From the NCBI GenBank assembly GCA_017522105.1, contig JAFXAA010000022.1, positions 1 to 44,504 on the forward strand: 44,504 bases of DNA, in the 5' to 3' direction. Position 1 is the stretch's first letter, and each line of letters begins with the position of its first letter. Positions 25,108-33,910 of the stretch are shown here, one piece after another. The notes under the pieces are model-generated. The model searched no databases and was not told the origin of the DNA. It saw only the letters and a list, made by a program, of their open reading frames with translations. The position numbers were made by a program, and so were the translations under genes. The stretch comes from Bacteroidales bacterium (GTDB lineage: Bacteria > Bacteroidota > Bacteroidia > Bacteroidales > P3).

Positions 25108-26505
25108 ATGTTCAAGAAAGAAACTTACATAGCACGCCGCGAACAACTGCGCAAGGACGTAGGCCACGGCTTAATTATCATCCCGGGCAACCACGAAGCC
25201 CCATGCAACTACAAAGACAACACATACTGGTTCCGGCAGGACAGCACCTTCTTGTATTTCTTCGGCCTGCAGCGTGAAGACTTGATAGGTGTGTTGGACT
25301 GCGACAGCGGCAAAGACTACATCTTCGCCAACGACTACGACATAGACGACATCATCTGGACAGGCCCGCTGCCGAGCGTCAAGGAGCTGGCCGAAAGCGT
25401 GGGTGTGGAGAACACCGACACCCCAAAGAAACTGCGGGACATGATTGCAGCCATGAAGTCGCCCGTCAACGGCAAGCCCATGCCGCACTACCTGCCTCCC
25501 TACCGCGCCGACATCCGCGCAGAACTGAGCGAGCTGCTGGGCATGTCCTACGGCTCAGTGGACCGCCATGCGTCCATGGAGCTCATACTGGCATGCGTAA
25601 AGCAGCGCTCCATCAAAAGTGCTGAAGAGATTGAAGAGATTGAGAAAGCAATAGCAACGGCATACAACATGCACGTTGGCGCCATGAAGATGGCCATGCC
25701 CGGACGCTACGAATACGAGCTGGCAGGCTTCATGGAGGGCGAGGCATGGAAGGGCAACGGCCCCGTAAGCTTCCCCGTCATCATGACAGTGCACGGAGAG
25801 ACTCTGCACAACCACGGGCACAACAACCGCCTGGAGGTCGGGCGCATGCTGGTGATGGACGCCGGATGCGAGACGCCAATGAACTATTGCTCCGACATCA
25901 CCCGCACGGTACCCGTGGGAGGCAAATTCAACGACAGGCAGAAGACCATATACGAGATAGTGCTCAGCGCACAGCTTGAGGCTGCACGAGTCACGCGGCC
26001 AGGCATCACCTACAAGGAAGTGCATACCGCAGCGAGCCGCAAACTGGCAGAAGGGTATAAGAGTATCGGCATACTGAAAGGCGAAGTGGACGACATTGTG
26101 GCCAACGGAGCCCACAGCCTGCTCATGCCCCACGGCCTGGGCCACATGATGGGTCTGGATGTGCACGACATGGAAAACTACGGCCAGATAAACGTCGGAT
26201 ATGACGAGGAGACACGTCCGAGCGAGCAGTTCGGTCTGGGCAGCCTGCGCTGCGGCCGCCGCCTGCAGCCAGGATTCGTCATCACCGACGAGCCGGGATG
26301 CTACTTCATCCCCGCACTCATAGACAAATGGCAGGCCGAAGGCACCAACAAAGACTTCATCAACTTCAGCGAGCTGGAGAAATGGAAGGATTTTGGCGGC
26401 ATCCGCATAGAGGATGACGTGCTGGTGACCGAGACCGGCGCTCGCATATTGGGCAAGCCGATACCCAAAACCGTTAAGGAAATCGAGGAAACAATGGCGT
26501 CATGA
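25108..26505 (+). CDS. pepP: Aminopeptidase P family protein (Xaa-Pro aminopeptidase)
   Basis: Metallopeptidase that removes N-terminal residues preceding proline; cytoplasmic (no signal peptide). 465 residues: an N-terminal creatinase-like domain (~1-165, with QDSTFLYFFGLQRED) and a C-terminal pita-bread M24 domain. The five expected ligands to the two metal ions are in place: Asp in VMDAGCE, Asp in SDITRTVP, His in HGLGHMMGLDVHD, Glu in TDEPGCYF and Glu in IRIEDD. The 185-base gap upstream contains no gene; a TATATTTTG near 25041 resembles a -7 element but lacks a well-spaced partner. The nucleoside kinase overlaps its stop by 4 bases. Confidence 0.93.
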   Translation: MFKKETYIARREQLRKDVGHGLIIIPGNHEAPCNYKDNTYWFRQDSTFLYFFGLQREDLIGVLDCDSGKDYIFANDYDIDDIIWTGPLPSVKELAESVGVENTDTPKKLRDMIAAMKSPVNGKPMPHYLPPYRADIRAELSELLGMSYGSVDRHASMELILACVKQRSIKSAEEIEEIEKAIATAYNMHVGAMKMAMPGRYEYELAGFMEGEAWKGNGPVSFPVIMTVHGETLHNHGHNNRLEVGRMLVMDAGCETPMNYCSDITRTVPVGGKFNDRQKTIYEIVLSAQLEAARVTRPGITYKEVHTAASRKLAEGYKSIGILKGEVDDIVANGAHSLLMPHGLGHMMGLDVHDMENYGQINVGYDEETRPSEQFGLGSLRCGRRLQPGFVITDEPGCYFIPALIDKWQAEGTNKDFINFSELEKWKDFGGIRIEDDVLVTETGARILGKPIPKTVKEIEETMAS

Positions 26506-28181
26506 CAGAAGTAGAGATAGTCCTTGCCAACACTGGCGAACGCAAAATGGTGCCTCAGGGCACCACAGTGGCCGAACTGGCCGAAGAATACACTCGGTCG
26601 CTCAAGGCCAACGACAACAAGAACCCCTGGCCTGTGCTCGGCGCCTTGGTCAATAACAGAGTTAAGCCGTTGCAGTACCGCATCTACAACCCCAAGATAG
26701 TACGGATGCTCAACATCACAGACCGACAGGGATTTCGCATGTACCGCAACTCCCTTTGCTTCATGCTGTACAAGGCAGTCAGAGACTGCTACCCCGAAGC
26801 GGAGCTGCATATAGACCATTCGCTGCAGAACGGCTTTTACTGCCGCATCGTCGGCGAAGAGCTTCCGGGCCAACTGGAGGTATGCCGGACCGTGAGGGAA
26901 CGTATGATAGCGCTGCAGGAAGAGGATATCCCGTTCGTCTGCCGCACCATGCTACTCAACGATGCCATAGAACTGATACGCAACGAGAGAATACCCAAGA
27001 CATTATACATTTTGGAGCACCTGCGCCAGCTGTATGTTGAGATGAACTTCCTCGGCGACGCAGTGCACAAAATCAACGGCAAACTTGCCCCCAGTACAGG
27101 ATGCATCACCACCTGGGATTTACGCACATACGAGGACGGGTACTTCCTTCAGTGCGCCGACCCCGAGCATCCGGACAAACTCTCCCTATACGCCGAAACG
27201 CCAAAACTCTTCGCCATCTTCCGCGAGCATCACAAGTGGGTTGACCTCCTGCATGCACCAACGGTCAGCGACTACAACCGCATTGTGCATGACAACGGTG
27301 GGCAGCAGCTCATTCTCTTGGCAGAAGCGCTGCATGAGAAGAAATATGCCGAGATTGCCGAAATGGTGTCAAAAAGCGGTGCACGAATGGTGCTACTGGC
27401 AGGTCCAAGCAGTAGCGGCAAGACAACATCGTGCCGCCGACTCAGCGTACAGCTGAATGTGCTCGGCTACGACGTCAAACAGCTTTCGCTCGACGACTAC
27501 TTCGTGGAGCGGGCACGCACACCCAAACTGCCAAACGGGGAGTTTGACTTTGAGAGTGTTGACGCCCTTGACATTCCTCTTCTCAACGAACATCTGCTGG
27601 CACTCTTCCGCGGCGAGGAAGTGAAAATACCGACATTCGACTTCATCAAGGGCGACCCCTACTACAGCGGCAAGACACTGAAAATGGGGCCAAACAGCAT
27701 CCTTGTCGTTGAAGGTATACACGCCCTCAACCCCAAGCTCACCGCACAGATAGAAGAAGGGCTGAAGTTCAAGGTGTATGTCAGCGCGCTAACACAGCTG
27801 GCCATTGACGACCAGAACATCATCCACGGCACCGACAACCGCCTTGTGCGCCGCATAGTGCGCGACAACAACTTCCGCGGCTGGAACGCCTACGAAACCA
27901 TTCGCCGCTGGCCCGATGTTGTGCGCGGCGAACGCAAGCACATCTTTCCATATCAGGAGAATGCCAACGTTATGTTCAACAGTGCCTTGCTATACGAGCT
28001 TGGTGTATTGAAACGCTACGCAGAGCCGTTGCTGAAACAGGTGCAGGAAGACTGTGAGGAATATTCCATAGCCAAACAGCTACTGAACTTCTCCGAACTG
28101 CTGCTTCCTATAGACGACAAATTCATACCCCATAACAGCATCATGCGAGAATTCCTCGGCGGAAGCACGTTTGAATACTAA
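26502..28181 (+). CDS. TGS-domain nucleoside (uridine-type) kinase
   Basis: 559 residues. The N-terminal ~65 residues resemble a TGS/ubiquitin-like domain (VEIVLANTGERKMVPQGTTV). Residues ~70-250 resemble the tRNA-synthetase second additional domain of ThrRS/AlaRS proteins. The C-terminal ~270 residues are a uridine-kinase-type P-loop kinase, with Walker A GPSSSGKTT, SLDDYF, IPTFDFIKG and VVEGIHALNP. This fusion is a recognised Bacteroidota/Thermotoga-type nucleoside kinase. It probably phosphorylates pyrimidine nucleosides; the role of the ThrRS-like part is unknown. It overlaps pepP by 4 bases (ATGA) and its stop overlaps the convergent aroK stop by 4 bases. Confidence 0.9.
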   Translation: MTEVEIVLANTGERKMVPQGTTVAELAEEYTRSLKANDNKNPWPVLGALVNNRVKPLQYRIYNPKIVRMLNITDRQGFRMYRNSLCFMLYKAVRDCYPEAELHIDHSLQNGFYCRIVGEELPGQLEVCRTVRERMIALQEEDIPFVCRTMLLNDAIELIRNERIPKTLYILEHLRQLYVEMNFLGDAVHKINGKLAPSTGCITTWDLRTYEDGYFLQCADPEHPDKLSLYAETPKLFAIFREHHKWVDLLHAPTVSDYNRIVHDNGGQQLILLAEALHEKKYAEIAEMVSKSGARMVLLAGPSSSGKTTSCRRLSVQLNVLGYDVKQLSLDDYFVERARTPKLPNGEFDFESVDALDIPLLNEHLLALFRGEEVKIPTFDFIKGDPYYSGKTLKMGPNSILVVEGIHALNPKLTAQIEEGLKFKVYVSALTQLAIDDQNIIHGTDNRLVRRIVRDNNFRGWNAYETIRRWPDVVRGERKHIFPYQENANVMFNSALLYELGVLKRYAEPLLKQVQEDCEEYSIAKQLLNFSELLLPIDDKFIPHNSIMREFLGGSTFEY

Positions 28182-28651
28182 AACACGGGGTTCATCCCGT
28201 CAAGTACAACAGGTGCGCGAAGGTAGAACCCTTCGCGCTCTTTCATTTGCGAAACAATCTTAGCGCGGACTTCATCGGGGCCAAGACCACGCATCAACGG
28301 GCGCGGGTTGCGGCTGGCAAGGGCACGCTGCACAAGGCTGTCCACACTCATACGCAAATAGATGGCGGTTCCGTTGGCAAGAATAAAGTCCATATTGCCA
28401 CTATGGCACGGTGTGCCGCCACCTGTGGCTATTACCACATTCTCCAACCTCTCTGTATCGTGCAGCACCTGCGTCTCGAGTTTGCGGAAAGCCGCATCGC
28501 CGAACTGTGAGAAAAAACGAGCAACGGTATAGTGATAACGCTCCTCAAAGGCACTGTCCAAGTCAAGAAAATCCATTCCTTTGTCGGCGGCGAGACGACG
28601 TCCGAAAGTCGTCTTTCCACTGTACATATACCCTATCACATAGTACTTCAT
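28178..28651 (-). CDS. aroK: Shikimate kinase
   Basis: Phosphorylates shikimate at the 3-hydroxyl with ATP, the fifth step of the chorismate pathway whose first step is encoded at 22114-23166. 157 residues. Walker A is GYMYSGKTT, followed by shikimate-binding DLDSAFE (D-x-D), the FRKLE arginine, and the ATGGGTPC loop; NPRPLM carries the lid/nucleotide arginine. The start overlaps the recN stop (ATGA), making sufS-recN-aroK one likely transcript. Some residues differ from the E. coli form (Walker A has M-Y before SGKT), as usual for the phylum. Confidence 0.94.
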   Translation of the reverse strand: MKYYVIGYMYSGKTTFGRRLAADKGMDFLDLDSAFEERYHYTVARFFSQFGDAAFRKLETQVLHDTERLENVVIATGGGTPCHSGNMDFILANGTAIYLRMSVDSLVQRALASRNPRPLMRGLGPDEVRAKIVSQMKEREGFYLRAPVVLDGMNPVF

Positions 28652-30300
28652 GCCATCAACTCTTTGGCGGTCTGCATCGCTGCAGGCGTCGGAGGGTCGC
28701 TGCTGAGCATCACCGCCACCTCAACCACACGTTCATCAACATTCAGCTCCCTGATGCACGACACCGTACGCTGGTCGTCGGTCTCCTTATACACCTTCAG
28801 GTGCTGCTGAGCCTTGGCGGCAATCTGCGGCAAATGGGTGATTGCCACCACCTGCATGCGCTCCGCCATACGGCACATGATTCGTCCCACAGCACCTGCA
28901 ATATCACCGCTGACGCCAGTGTCAATCTCATCGAAAATAATCGTCGGCAGCAGCGAACGCGAGGTGTGCATGCTCTTCACCGCCAGCATAAGGCGCGACA
29001 GTTCGCCACCCGATGCGACCTTTGCCAAATCTCGCAACTCGCCACCTCGGTTGGCATTGAAGAGGAATGCCACAGCATCATGTCCTTGAGGCCCATAGGT
29101 AGCCGTTGGTGTAAGCGATACCGTGAAGCGGGCTTCAGGCATGCCGAGTTCACGTAGCGTTGGCAATATGCCTTTGGCCAAGGCCTCACCGGCCTTGCAT
29201 CGCGATGCTGTAAGTCTGTCGGCAGCAGTTTGCACTTCAGCAAAAGCCTTGTCAACCTGCTCCATCAACGCGTTAATGCGGCTGTCAAGGGTTGAGATGT
29301 TCTGCAGGCGGGCGTCAAGGTCATCGCGGAGGGCAACAAGGTCTGCCACACTGTCTACTCCATGCTTCTTCTCAAGCCGATAAATCAAAGCCAGGCGCTC
29401 GTCCACCTGTTGCTGCCGTTCGGGGCTGTAGGTGACGCTGTCGGCAGCCGAAAGCAGCGTGCTGTCAATGTCATCGAGCTCTATCAGTGCCGAGTCCACA
29501 CGTGTCAAAAGTGCGCCAGCCTCGGCATGATAATCCGCGATATGCGCCAAAGCGGTTTTTGCCTGTCTCAAACGCGCCAGCACAGACTGTTCCGTGTCGT
29601 CGTCGAGCAAAGCAGCAGCCGTGCCAAGCCCTTCGCGCACAGCCTCGGCGTGCGCCAGCAACTGCGACTCCTCCTCCAGCGCCTGCTGCTCGTCGGCAGC
29701 CAGGCGGGCCTCCGCCAGCTCGTCGAACTGGAACTGCAGGTAGTCCTGCTCTTTGCGGTTTTGTGCTTCTGCGGATGTCAACTCCTCCAATTCACGCTTC
29801 AAGTCCGCATAGCGCCGGTAAGCCGCAGCATATTCAGTGCGCGCGACGCCACCCGCCAGCGTGTCAAGCAGTTCCATGCGGTAGGCGCTGTCGGCAAGCG
29901 TGAGAGTCTGGTGTTGCGAATGGATGTCGATTATTCTGGAGCCCAACTGCCTGAGCAAGGGAAGCTGTACGGGTGTGTCGTTGACGAAAGCACGGCTTTT
30001 TGTCGATGGCATAATCTCCCGGCGCAGTATCAGGCGGTCGTCGTAGTCAAGGTCAGCCTCGTCAAAAAACGGCTTGAGCCCCAATCCTGCCACATCGAAT
30101 ACCGCCTCCACCACACACTTCCTGTCCTTCTCGGCAAGTACAGCAGCGTCGGCTCGCTGGCCAAGGAGAAGACCGAGAGCGCCGAGCATGATACTCTTGC
30201 CGGCACCCGTCTCGCCCGTGATGGCAACAAACCCTCCGCCGAAATTGATATCGGTCTGGCGTATCAGCGCATAATTCTCAATATGTAATGACTGTAGCAT
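28648..30300 (-). CDS. recN: DNA repair protein RecN
   Basis: SMC-like ATPase acting in double-strand-break recombination repair. 550 residues, standard length. Walker A GETGAGKS lies near residue 30. Two coiled-coil arms rich in Glu, Ala, Gln and Arg run between roughly 150 and 370. The C-terminal half has the ABC signature ASGGELSRLMLAVK, Walker B PTIIFDEIDTGVSG and AITHLPQIAAKA. It starts 2 bases after the sufS stop and its stop overlaps the aroK start. No SOS-box-like element is visible, since it lies inside an operon. Confidence 0.97.
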   Translation of the reverse strand: MLQSLHIENYALIRQTDINFGGGFVAITGETGAGKSIMLGALGLLLGQRADAAVLAEKDRKCVVEAVFDVAGLGLKPFFDEADLDYDDRLILRREIMPSTKSRAFVNDTPVQLPLLRQLGSRIIDIHSQHQTLTLADSAYRMELLDTLAGGVARTEYAAAYRRYADLKRELEELTSAEAQNRKEQDYLQFQFDELAEARLAADEQQALEEESQLLAHAEAVREGLGTAAALLDDDTEQSVLARLRQAKTALAHIADYHAEAGALLTRVDSALIELDDIDSTLLSAADSVTYSPERQQQVDERLALIYRLEKKHGVDSVADLVALRDDLDARLQNISTLDSRINALMEQVDKAFAEVQTAADRLTASRCKAGEALAKGILPTLRELGMPEARFTVSLTPTATYGPQGHDAVAFLFNANRGGELRDLAKVASGGELSRLMLAVKSMHTSRSLLPTIIFDEIDTGVSGDIAGAVGRIMCRMAERMQVVAITHLPQIAAKAQQHLKVYKETDDQRTVSCIRELNVDERVVEVAVMLSSDPPTPAAMQTAKELMA

Positions 30301-30302
30301 GG

Positions 30303-31505
30303 CTATTGTAGCATCGGCATTATACGTTGCAGCGCGCCGACAAGGGCGTCCACCTCGGCACGCGTGTTGTAGACGGCAAAACTGGCGCGCACCGTGCCAG
30401 GAATGCCATAGCGGTCCATGACCGGCTGCGTGCAGTGGTGCCCCGTACGCACGGCAATTCCCATCTGGTCGAGCAAAGTGCCCACATCATAGGGGTGGCT
30501 GTCACCCACGAGGAACGAAAGGACCGCGGTCTTCCGCGGGGCACAACCAAAGAAACGCATGCCGGGCAAGGCGGCGAGGCCACGTGTGGCATAATCCAAC
30601 AAATCGGCTTCGTGCGACCCTATGTTCTCTATTCCCACACCCTGCATAAAATCCATGGCCTTGCCAAGTCCTATGACGTCACCCACAGAGGGCGTACCTG
30701 CCTCAAACTTGAAAGGAAGCTCGTTGTAGGTGGTGCGCTCAAACGTCACCTCGCTGATCATCTCTCCCCCACCCTGATACGGCGGCATCTCGTTGAGCAA
30801 TTCCTCGCGGCCGTACATGACGCCGACCCCCATGGGGCCGTACATCTTATGTCCAGAGAAACAGTAGAAATCGCACCCAAGGGCCTGCACGTCCACCTTC
30901 ATGTGCGACACGGCCTGCGCTCCATCCACCAGCACCGGCACCCCATGGGCGTGGGCCATGGCCACAATGTCGGCCACGGGATTGACCGTACCCAGCGTGT
31001 TGGATGCATGGCAGATGGCCACCAACCGCGTACGCGCGCTGAACAGGCGCTCCATGGCCTGAAGGTCCAACACCCCGTCGTCGCCGAAAGGCACCGGCCG
31101 CAGCGTTGCCCCGGCAAGCTGCCATGGCACGATATTGCTGTGGTGCTCCATGCCTGACACTATCACCTCATCGCCATCGCCGGAAAAATAGCGCCGCGCG
31201 AACGAACTGGCCACAAGGTTGATGCTCTCCGTGGTGCCACGCGTAAAGACAATCTCGTGCGAGTGGCGGGCTCCTATGAAGGCCTGCACCTGACGTCGCA
31301 CCCCTTCATAGGCCTCCGTTGCCGCTGCCGCCAGGTGGTGGGCACCGCGGTGTATGTTGGCGTTGCTGCTGCGATAGTAGCCGTCGAGCGCCTCAATCAC
31401 CGCCAAAGGCTTTTGCGTCGTGGCCGCATTGTCGAAGTAGACAAGGGGGTGGCCATGAACTTCAACGCCGAGTATAGGAAACTGATTTCTAATATCTTGC
31501 AACAT
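30303..31505 (-). CDS. sufS: SufS-type cysteine desulfurase
   Basis: PLP enzyme moving sulfur from cysteine for Fe-S cluster assembly. 400 residues. YFDNAATTQKP and the NIHRGAH motif near the N-terminus, ASNTLGTVNP, the PLP-binding lysine in FSGHKMYGPMG, and the active-site Cys loop VRTGHHCTQP (short SufS-type loop) are all present. The rest of a suf operon is not in the window. Instead recN follows after 2 bases. The cofactor PLP connects it loosely to pdxJ, and Fe-S clusters to the radical SAM enzyme, but no regulatory link is visible. Confidence 0.95.
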   Translation of the reverse strand: MLQDIRNQFPILGVEVHGHPLVYFDNAATTQKPLAVIEALDGYYRSSNANIHRGAHHLAAAATEAYEGVRRQVQAFIGARHSHEIVFTRGTTESINLVASSFARRYFSGDGDEVIVSGMEHHSNIVPWQLAGATLRPVPFGDDGVLDLQAMERLFSARTRLVAICHASNTLGTVNPVADIVAMAHAHGVPVLVDGAQAVSHMKVDVQALGCDFYCFSGHKMYGPMGVGVMYGREELLNEMPPYQGGGEMISEVTFERTTYNELPFKFEAGTPSVGDVIGLGKAMDFMQGVGIENIGSHEADLLDYATRGLAALPGMRFFGCAPRKTAVLSFLVGDSHPYDVGTLLDQMGIAVRTGHHCTQPVMDRYGIPGTVRASFAVYNTRAEVDALVGALQRIMPMLQ

Positions 31506-31544
31506 GATTTAAATATATACCATTCATTACCAGTGATTTCACCT

Positions 31545-31599
31545 AGTCCCTACGGAGCCCCTACGGAGTCCCTACGGCCCCCCTACGGCCATGGTACGG
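31545..31599 (+). repeat. Five tandem 11-bp GC-rich modules
   Basis: AGTCCCTACGG, AGCCCCTACGG, AGTCCCTACGG, CCCCCCTACGG and CCATGGTACGG follow one another without gaps. This is the same module that opens the palindrome at 7792, here without the TTCTTCAGTAG part. It lies in the 186-base gap between the DedA gene end and the sufS start; nothing else recognisable is in that gap. Confidence 0.85.
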
Positions 31600-31691
31600 C
31601 CATGCATAGAGCAGGTGCGATTGAGCGGCCGCCCATAGTTCGTGGAGACCCCACTGGGAGACAACATGAACGCCATAGGACTCGTTGACCA

Positions 31692-32447
31692 TCAACACTT
31701 CTTTTTCTTTTTGACAATATGACGCACCACAAAGAACGCCACCGCAGCAACAAAGACAACCACAATGATGATGCTCAGCTGGCTGCTGTAGCGCTCGATG
31801 ACCGTCGGATCGGCAGCCTTGTAGGCCAGCCAGCCCAGCAGGGCAAGTATGCAGTTCCACGCCAAGGCGCCAAGAGTTGTGAAAAAGGAGAAGGAGAGCA
31901 GGTTCATGCGCGACAGACCCGCAGGTATGGAAATGAGTTGCCGTATGACAGGAATAAAACGTCCAACAAGGGTAGAAACAACGCCGTGATCGTTGAAATA
32001 GACCTCGGCGCGCTGCACTTTTTCCTCCGAGAGCTGTAGCATGCGTCCCACGCGGCTGCGAGCAAAAGCATAGACGATGGGGCGTCCAAGCCAAAGCGAA
32101 AGCAGATAGTTGATGAGAGCTCCGAGCAGGGCTCCAACAGTGCCGGCCAAGACGACGAGCCACACCTGCATGCCACCGGCACTCTCGGGGTTGCAGGCCA
32201 CATAGACGGCGGGGGGGATGACAACCTCGGAAGGGAAGGGTATGAAGGAGCTTTCGAGGGTCATAAGGGCTCCTACGGCGAGGTAGTTCATGTTGGCGTC
32301 ATACCAATGGAGGAGCGAAGCCACCCAGCCGGAGGAGGCAGTGTCGCCACGGACGGCTTCGGCCACGCCACCACCATCCTGTGCGCAGAGGGGCTGTGCA
32401 AGGAACAGGGCTACAAGGAGCAGGAGAAGGTATTTTCTGTGTTTCAT
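31692..32447 (-). CDS. DedA-family (SNARE-associated/VTT) membrane protein
   Basis: 251-residue inner-membrane protein. The DedA/VTT core runs ~50-220: LESSFIPFPSEVVIPPA (conserved E and FPSE), GALINYLLSLWLGR (helical hairpin) and the RFIPVIRQLISIPAGLSRM motif, followed by further helices. DedA proteins help recycle undecaprenyl phosphate or other lipids across the membrane. It has an apparent cleavable signal peptide (MKHRKYLLLLLVALFLAQPLCAQ at its start) and a short Gly-rich linker before the core, which is unusual for the family. It starts 15 bases after the TPR gene, in the sprA transcript direction. The tail is KKKKKC. Confidence 0.9.
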   Translation of the reverse strand: MKHRKYLLLLLVALFLAQPLCAQDGGGVAEAVRGDTASSGWVASLLHWYDANMNYLAVGALMTLESSFIPFPSEVVIPPAVYVACNPESAGGMQVWLVVLAGTVGALLGALINYLLSLWLGRPIVYAFARSRVGRMLQLSEEKVQRAEVYFNDHGVVSTLVGRFIPVIRQLISIPAGLSRMNLLSFSFFTTLGALAWNCILALLGWLAYKAADPTVIERYSSQLSIIIVVVFVAAVAFFVVRHIVKKKKKC

Positions 32448-32462
32448 TTGAATATATGTTGT

Positions 32463-33872
32463 TTATTGGTTATCGGTTGTTGTATTGCTGTCGTTCAACT
32501 GTTCAAGCAGGGGCGCCAGAGCGGGTCTCTCCCATGCCTCGGGGCACAGCTCTCGGAGCACCGAGGGCATCACGTCGGGCAGCAGGCGGCGAAACCTGTT
32601 ATAACGGTTGGTGTAGAAGTAGGCAGCTGCAAGATAGGTGCTGTAGAAGGTATCGTGCGGATAGAGCTGCAGCGATTCGTCGGCAAAATCGGCCAGGGTG
32701 TCGTAGAAACCGTGCGAGAAGAGAAAGAGCGTGTAGAAACGGCAGTGGCTCTCATTGCAACGTTGCGAGCCGATGAGGCGCTCGAAGTAGTCGGAGGCTG
32801 CATCAATGTTATCGCGGCTGTCGTATACCATGGCCATGCAAAGCATGGCGTCCGGGTTATCCTGGTCAATGGCCAAGGCCTTGCGTGCCGAGGCAAGGGC
32901 AGACGAGTCGTCGCCTTGGCGGAGCTGGCAGAGGCCAATGTCGGCAACAGTGTCAGCGTCCTCAGGACGTTCATCGAAGGCCTTGTGGAGGTAAAGCAGC
33001 GCCGTGTCAAAGTTCTCGTGACGCATGAAGAGTTGTCCGAGGGCACGAAACACGTCGGCCCGTTCCAATGCGCAATCAAGTGCACGCGTAAGGGCTGTGG
33101 CGGCTTCGCCGATATGGCCCAACTGTTCATGTGCCAAGGACAGTTCATAGTAGGCCGATGAATAGTTCTTGTCAATAGCTATGGCATACTCGAAAGCATC
33201 GACAGCACGTTCGGCAAGGCCGAGGTCCCGACATGCACAACCAAGGCAGTACCAGCCCTCTTTACTATAGGGGTGGTCTCGGACATATAGGTCAAGGAAC
33301 TCATAGGCTTCGTCGCATACGCCCGCCTCTTCGCAGGTGTCGAGATAATTGTACAGCACATACTCTTCATAGGAGTCTGTGCCAAAAGCCTTAAGGTAGT
33401 ATTGTATAGCTTCGTGCCAGTTCTTCATGCGCACATACTCCTCGGCAATGTTGGCATATATGCGACCCAGCTGCCAGCCGTCCTTGGCGGCGCGGAGGTA
33501 GTAGCTGATGGCTTTTTCGCTCTCGCCCATCTCACCGTAGACAACAGCGAGGGAGTAGAAGACATCCGTGTCCGATGGGTCTTGGCGCTCAAGCGCCTGC
33601 AAAAGCGAAAGGGCACGAGCGTTGTCCTTGTTGAGGACATACCAGTGTGCCCGCCTGATTTTTATCTCTATGCTGTCTGGGTATAGGCGTTCGGCAAGAT
33701 GTAGGGCAGAGATGAGGGGCTCCTTGTCGTCCACTTCAAGGTAGTAGTCGATAATCATTTCAAGCTCGTCGATGTCGTAGAACTGCATTTCGCCACGCAT
33801 GACGGTACGCTCGAAGTCGAGTACAAGTTGTTTCACCTCGTCGTCAAAGTCTGTAAAGCGGTCGTTTTTCAA
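32463..33872 (-). CDS. TPR-repeat protein
   Basis: 469 residues, no signal peptide or membrane segment, so probably cytoplasmic. About ten tetratricopeptide repeats span residues ~45-400, with typical A/G-Y-x-L-A and P-x motifs (FYSLAVVYGEMGESEKAISYYLRAA; DADTVADIGLCQLRQGDDSSAL). The likely start codon is TTG at 33872: a TGA stop lies in frame about 26 bases upstream and no in-frame ATG lies between. Similar proteins are common in Bacteroidales next to sprA-type genes. The gene begins 38 bases after the sprA stop and ends 15 bases before DedA. A scaffold role is inferred from TPRs; the partner is unknown. Confidence 0.85.
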   Translation of the reverse strand: MKNDRFTDFDDEVKQLVLDFERTVMRGEMQFYDIDELEMIIDYYLEVDDKEPLISALHLAERLYPDSIEIKIRRAHWYVLNKDNARALSLLQALERQDPSDTDVFYSLAVVYGEMGESEKAISYYLRAAKDGWQLGRIYANIAEEYVRMKNWHEAIQYYLKAFGTDSYEEYVLYNYLDTCEEAGVCDEAYEFLDLYVRDHPYSKEGWYCLGCACRDLGLAERAVDAFEYAIAIDKNYSSAYYELSLAHEQLGHIGEAATALTRALDCALERADVFRALGQLFMRHENFDTALLYLHKAFDERPEDADTVADIGLCQLRQGDDSSALASARKALAIDQDNPDAMLCMAMVYDSRDNIDAASDYFERLIGSQRCNESHCRFYTLFLFSHGFYDTLADFADESLQLYPHDTFYSTYLAAAYFYTNRYNRFRRLLPDVMPSVLRELCPEAWERPALAPLLEQLNDSNTTTDNQ

Positions 33873-33910
33873 AGTGATATAGTATTTTGCATTATTGTGT
33901 CAATCATGTG

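Noticed and set aside
31561-31689. Possible 43-codon minus-strand peptide after the DedA gene (starts MVNESYGVHV)
   Set aside because: It begins just downstream of the DedA stop and ends inside the 11-bp module array. No conservation argument is available, and the length is within chance.
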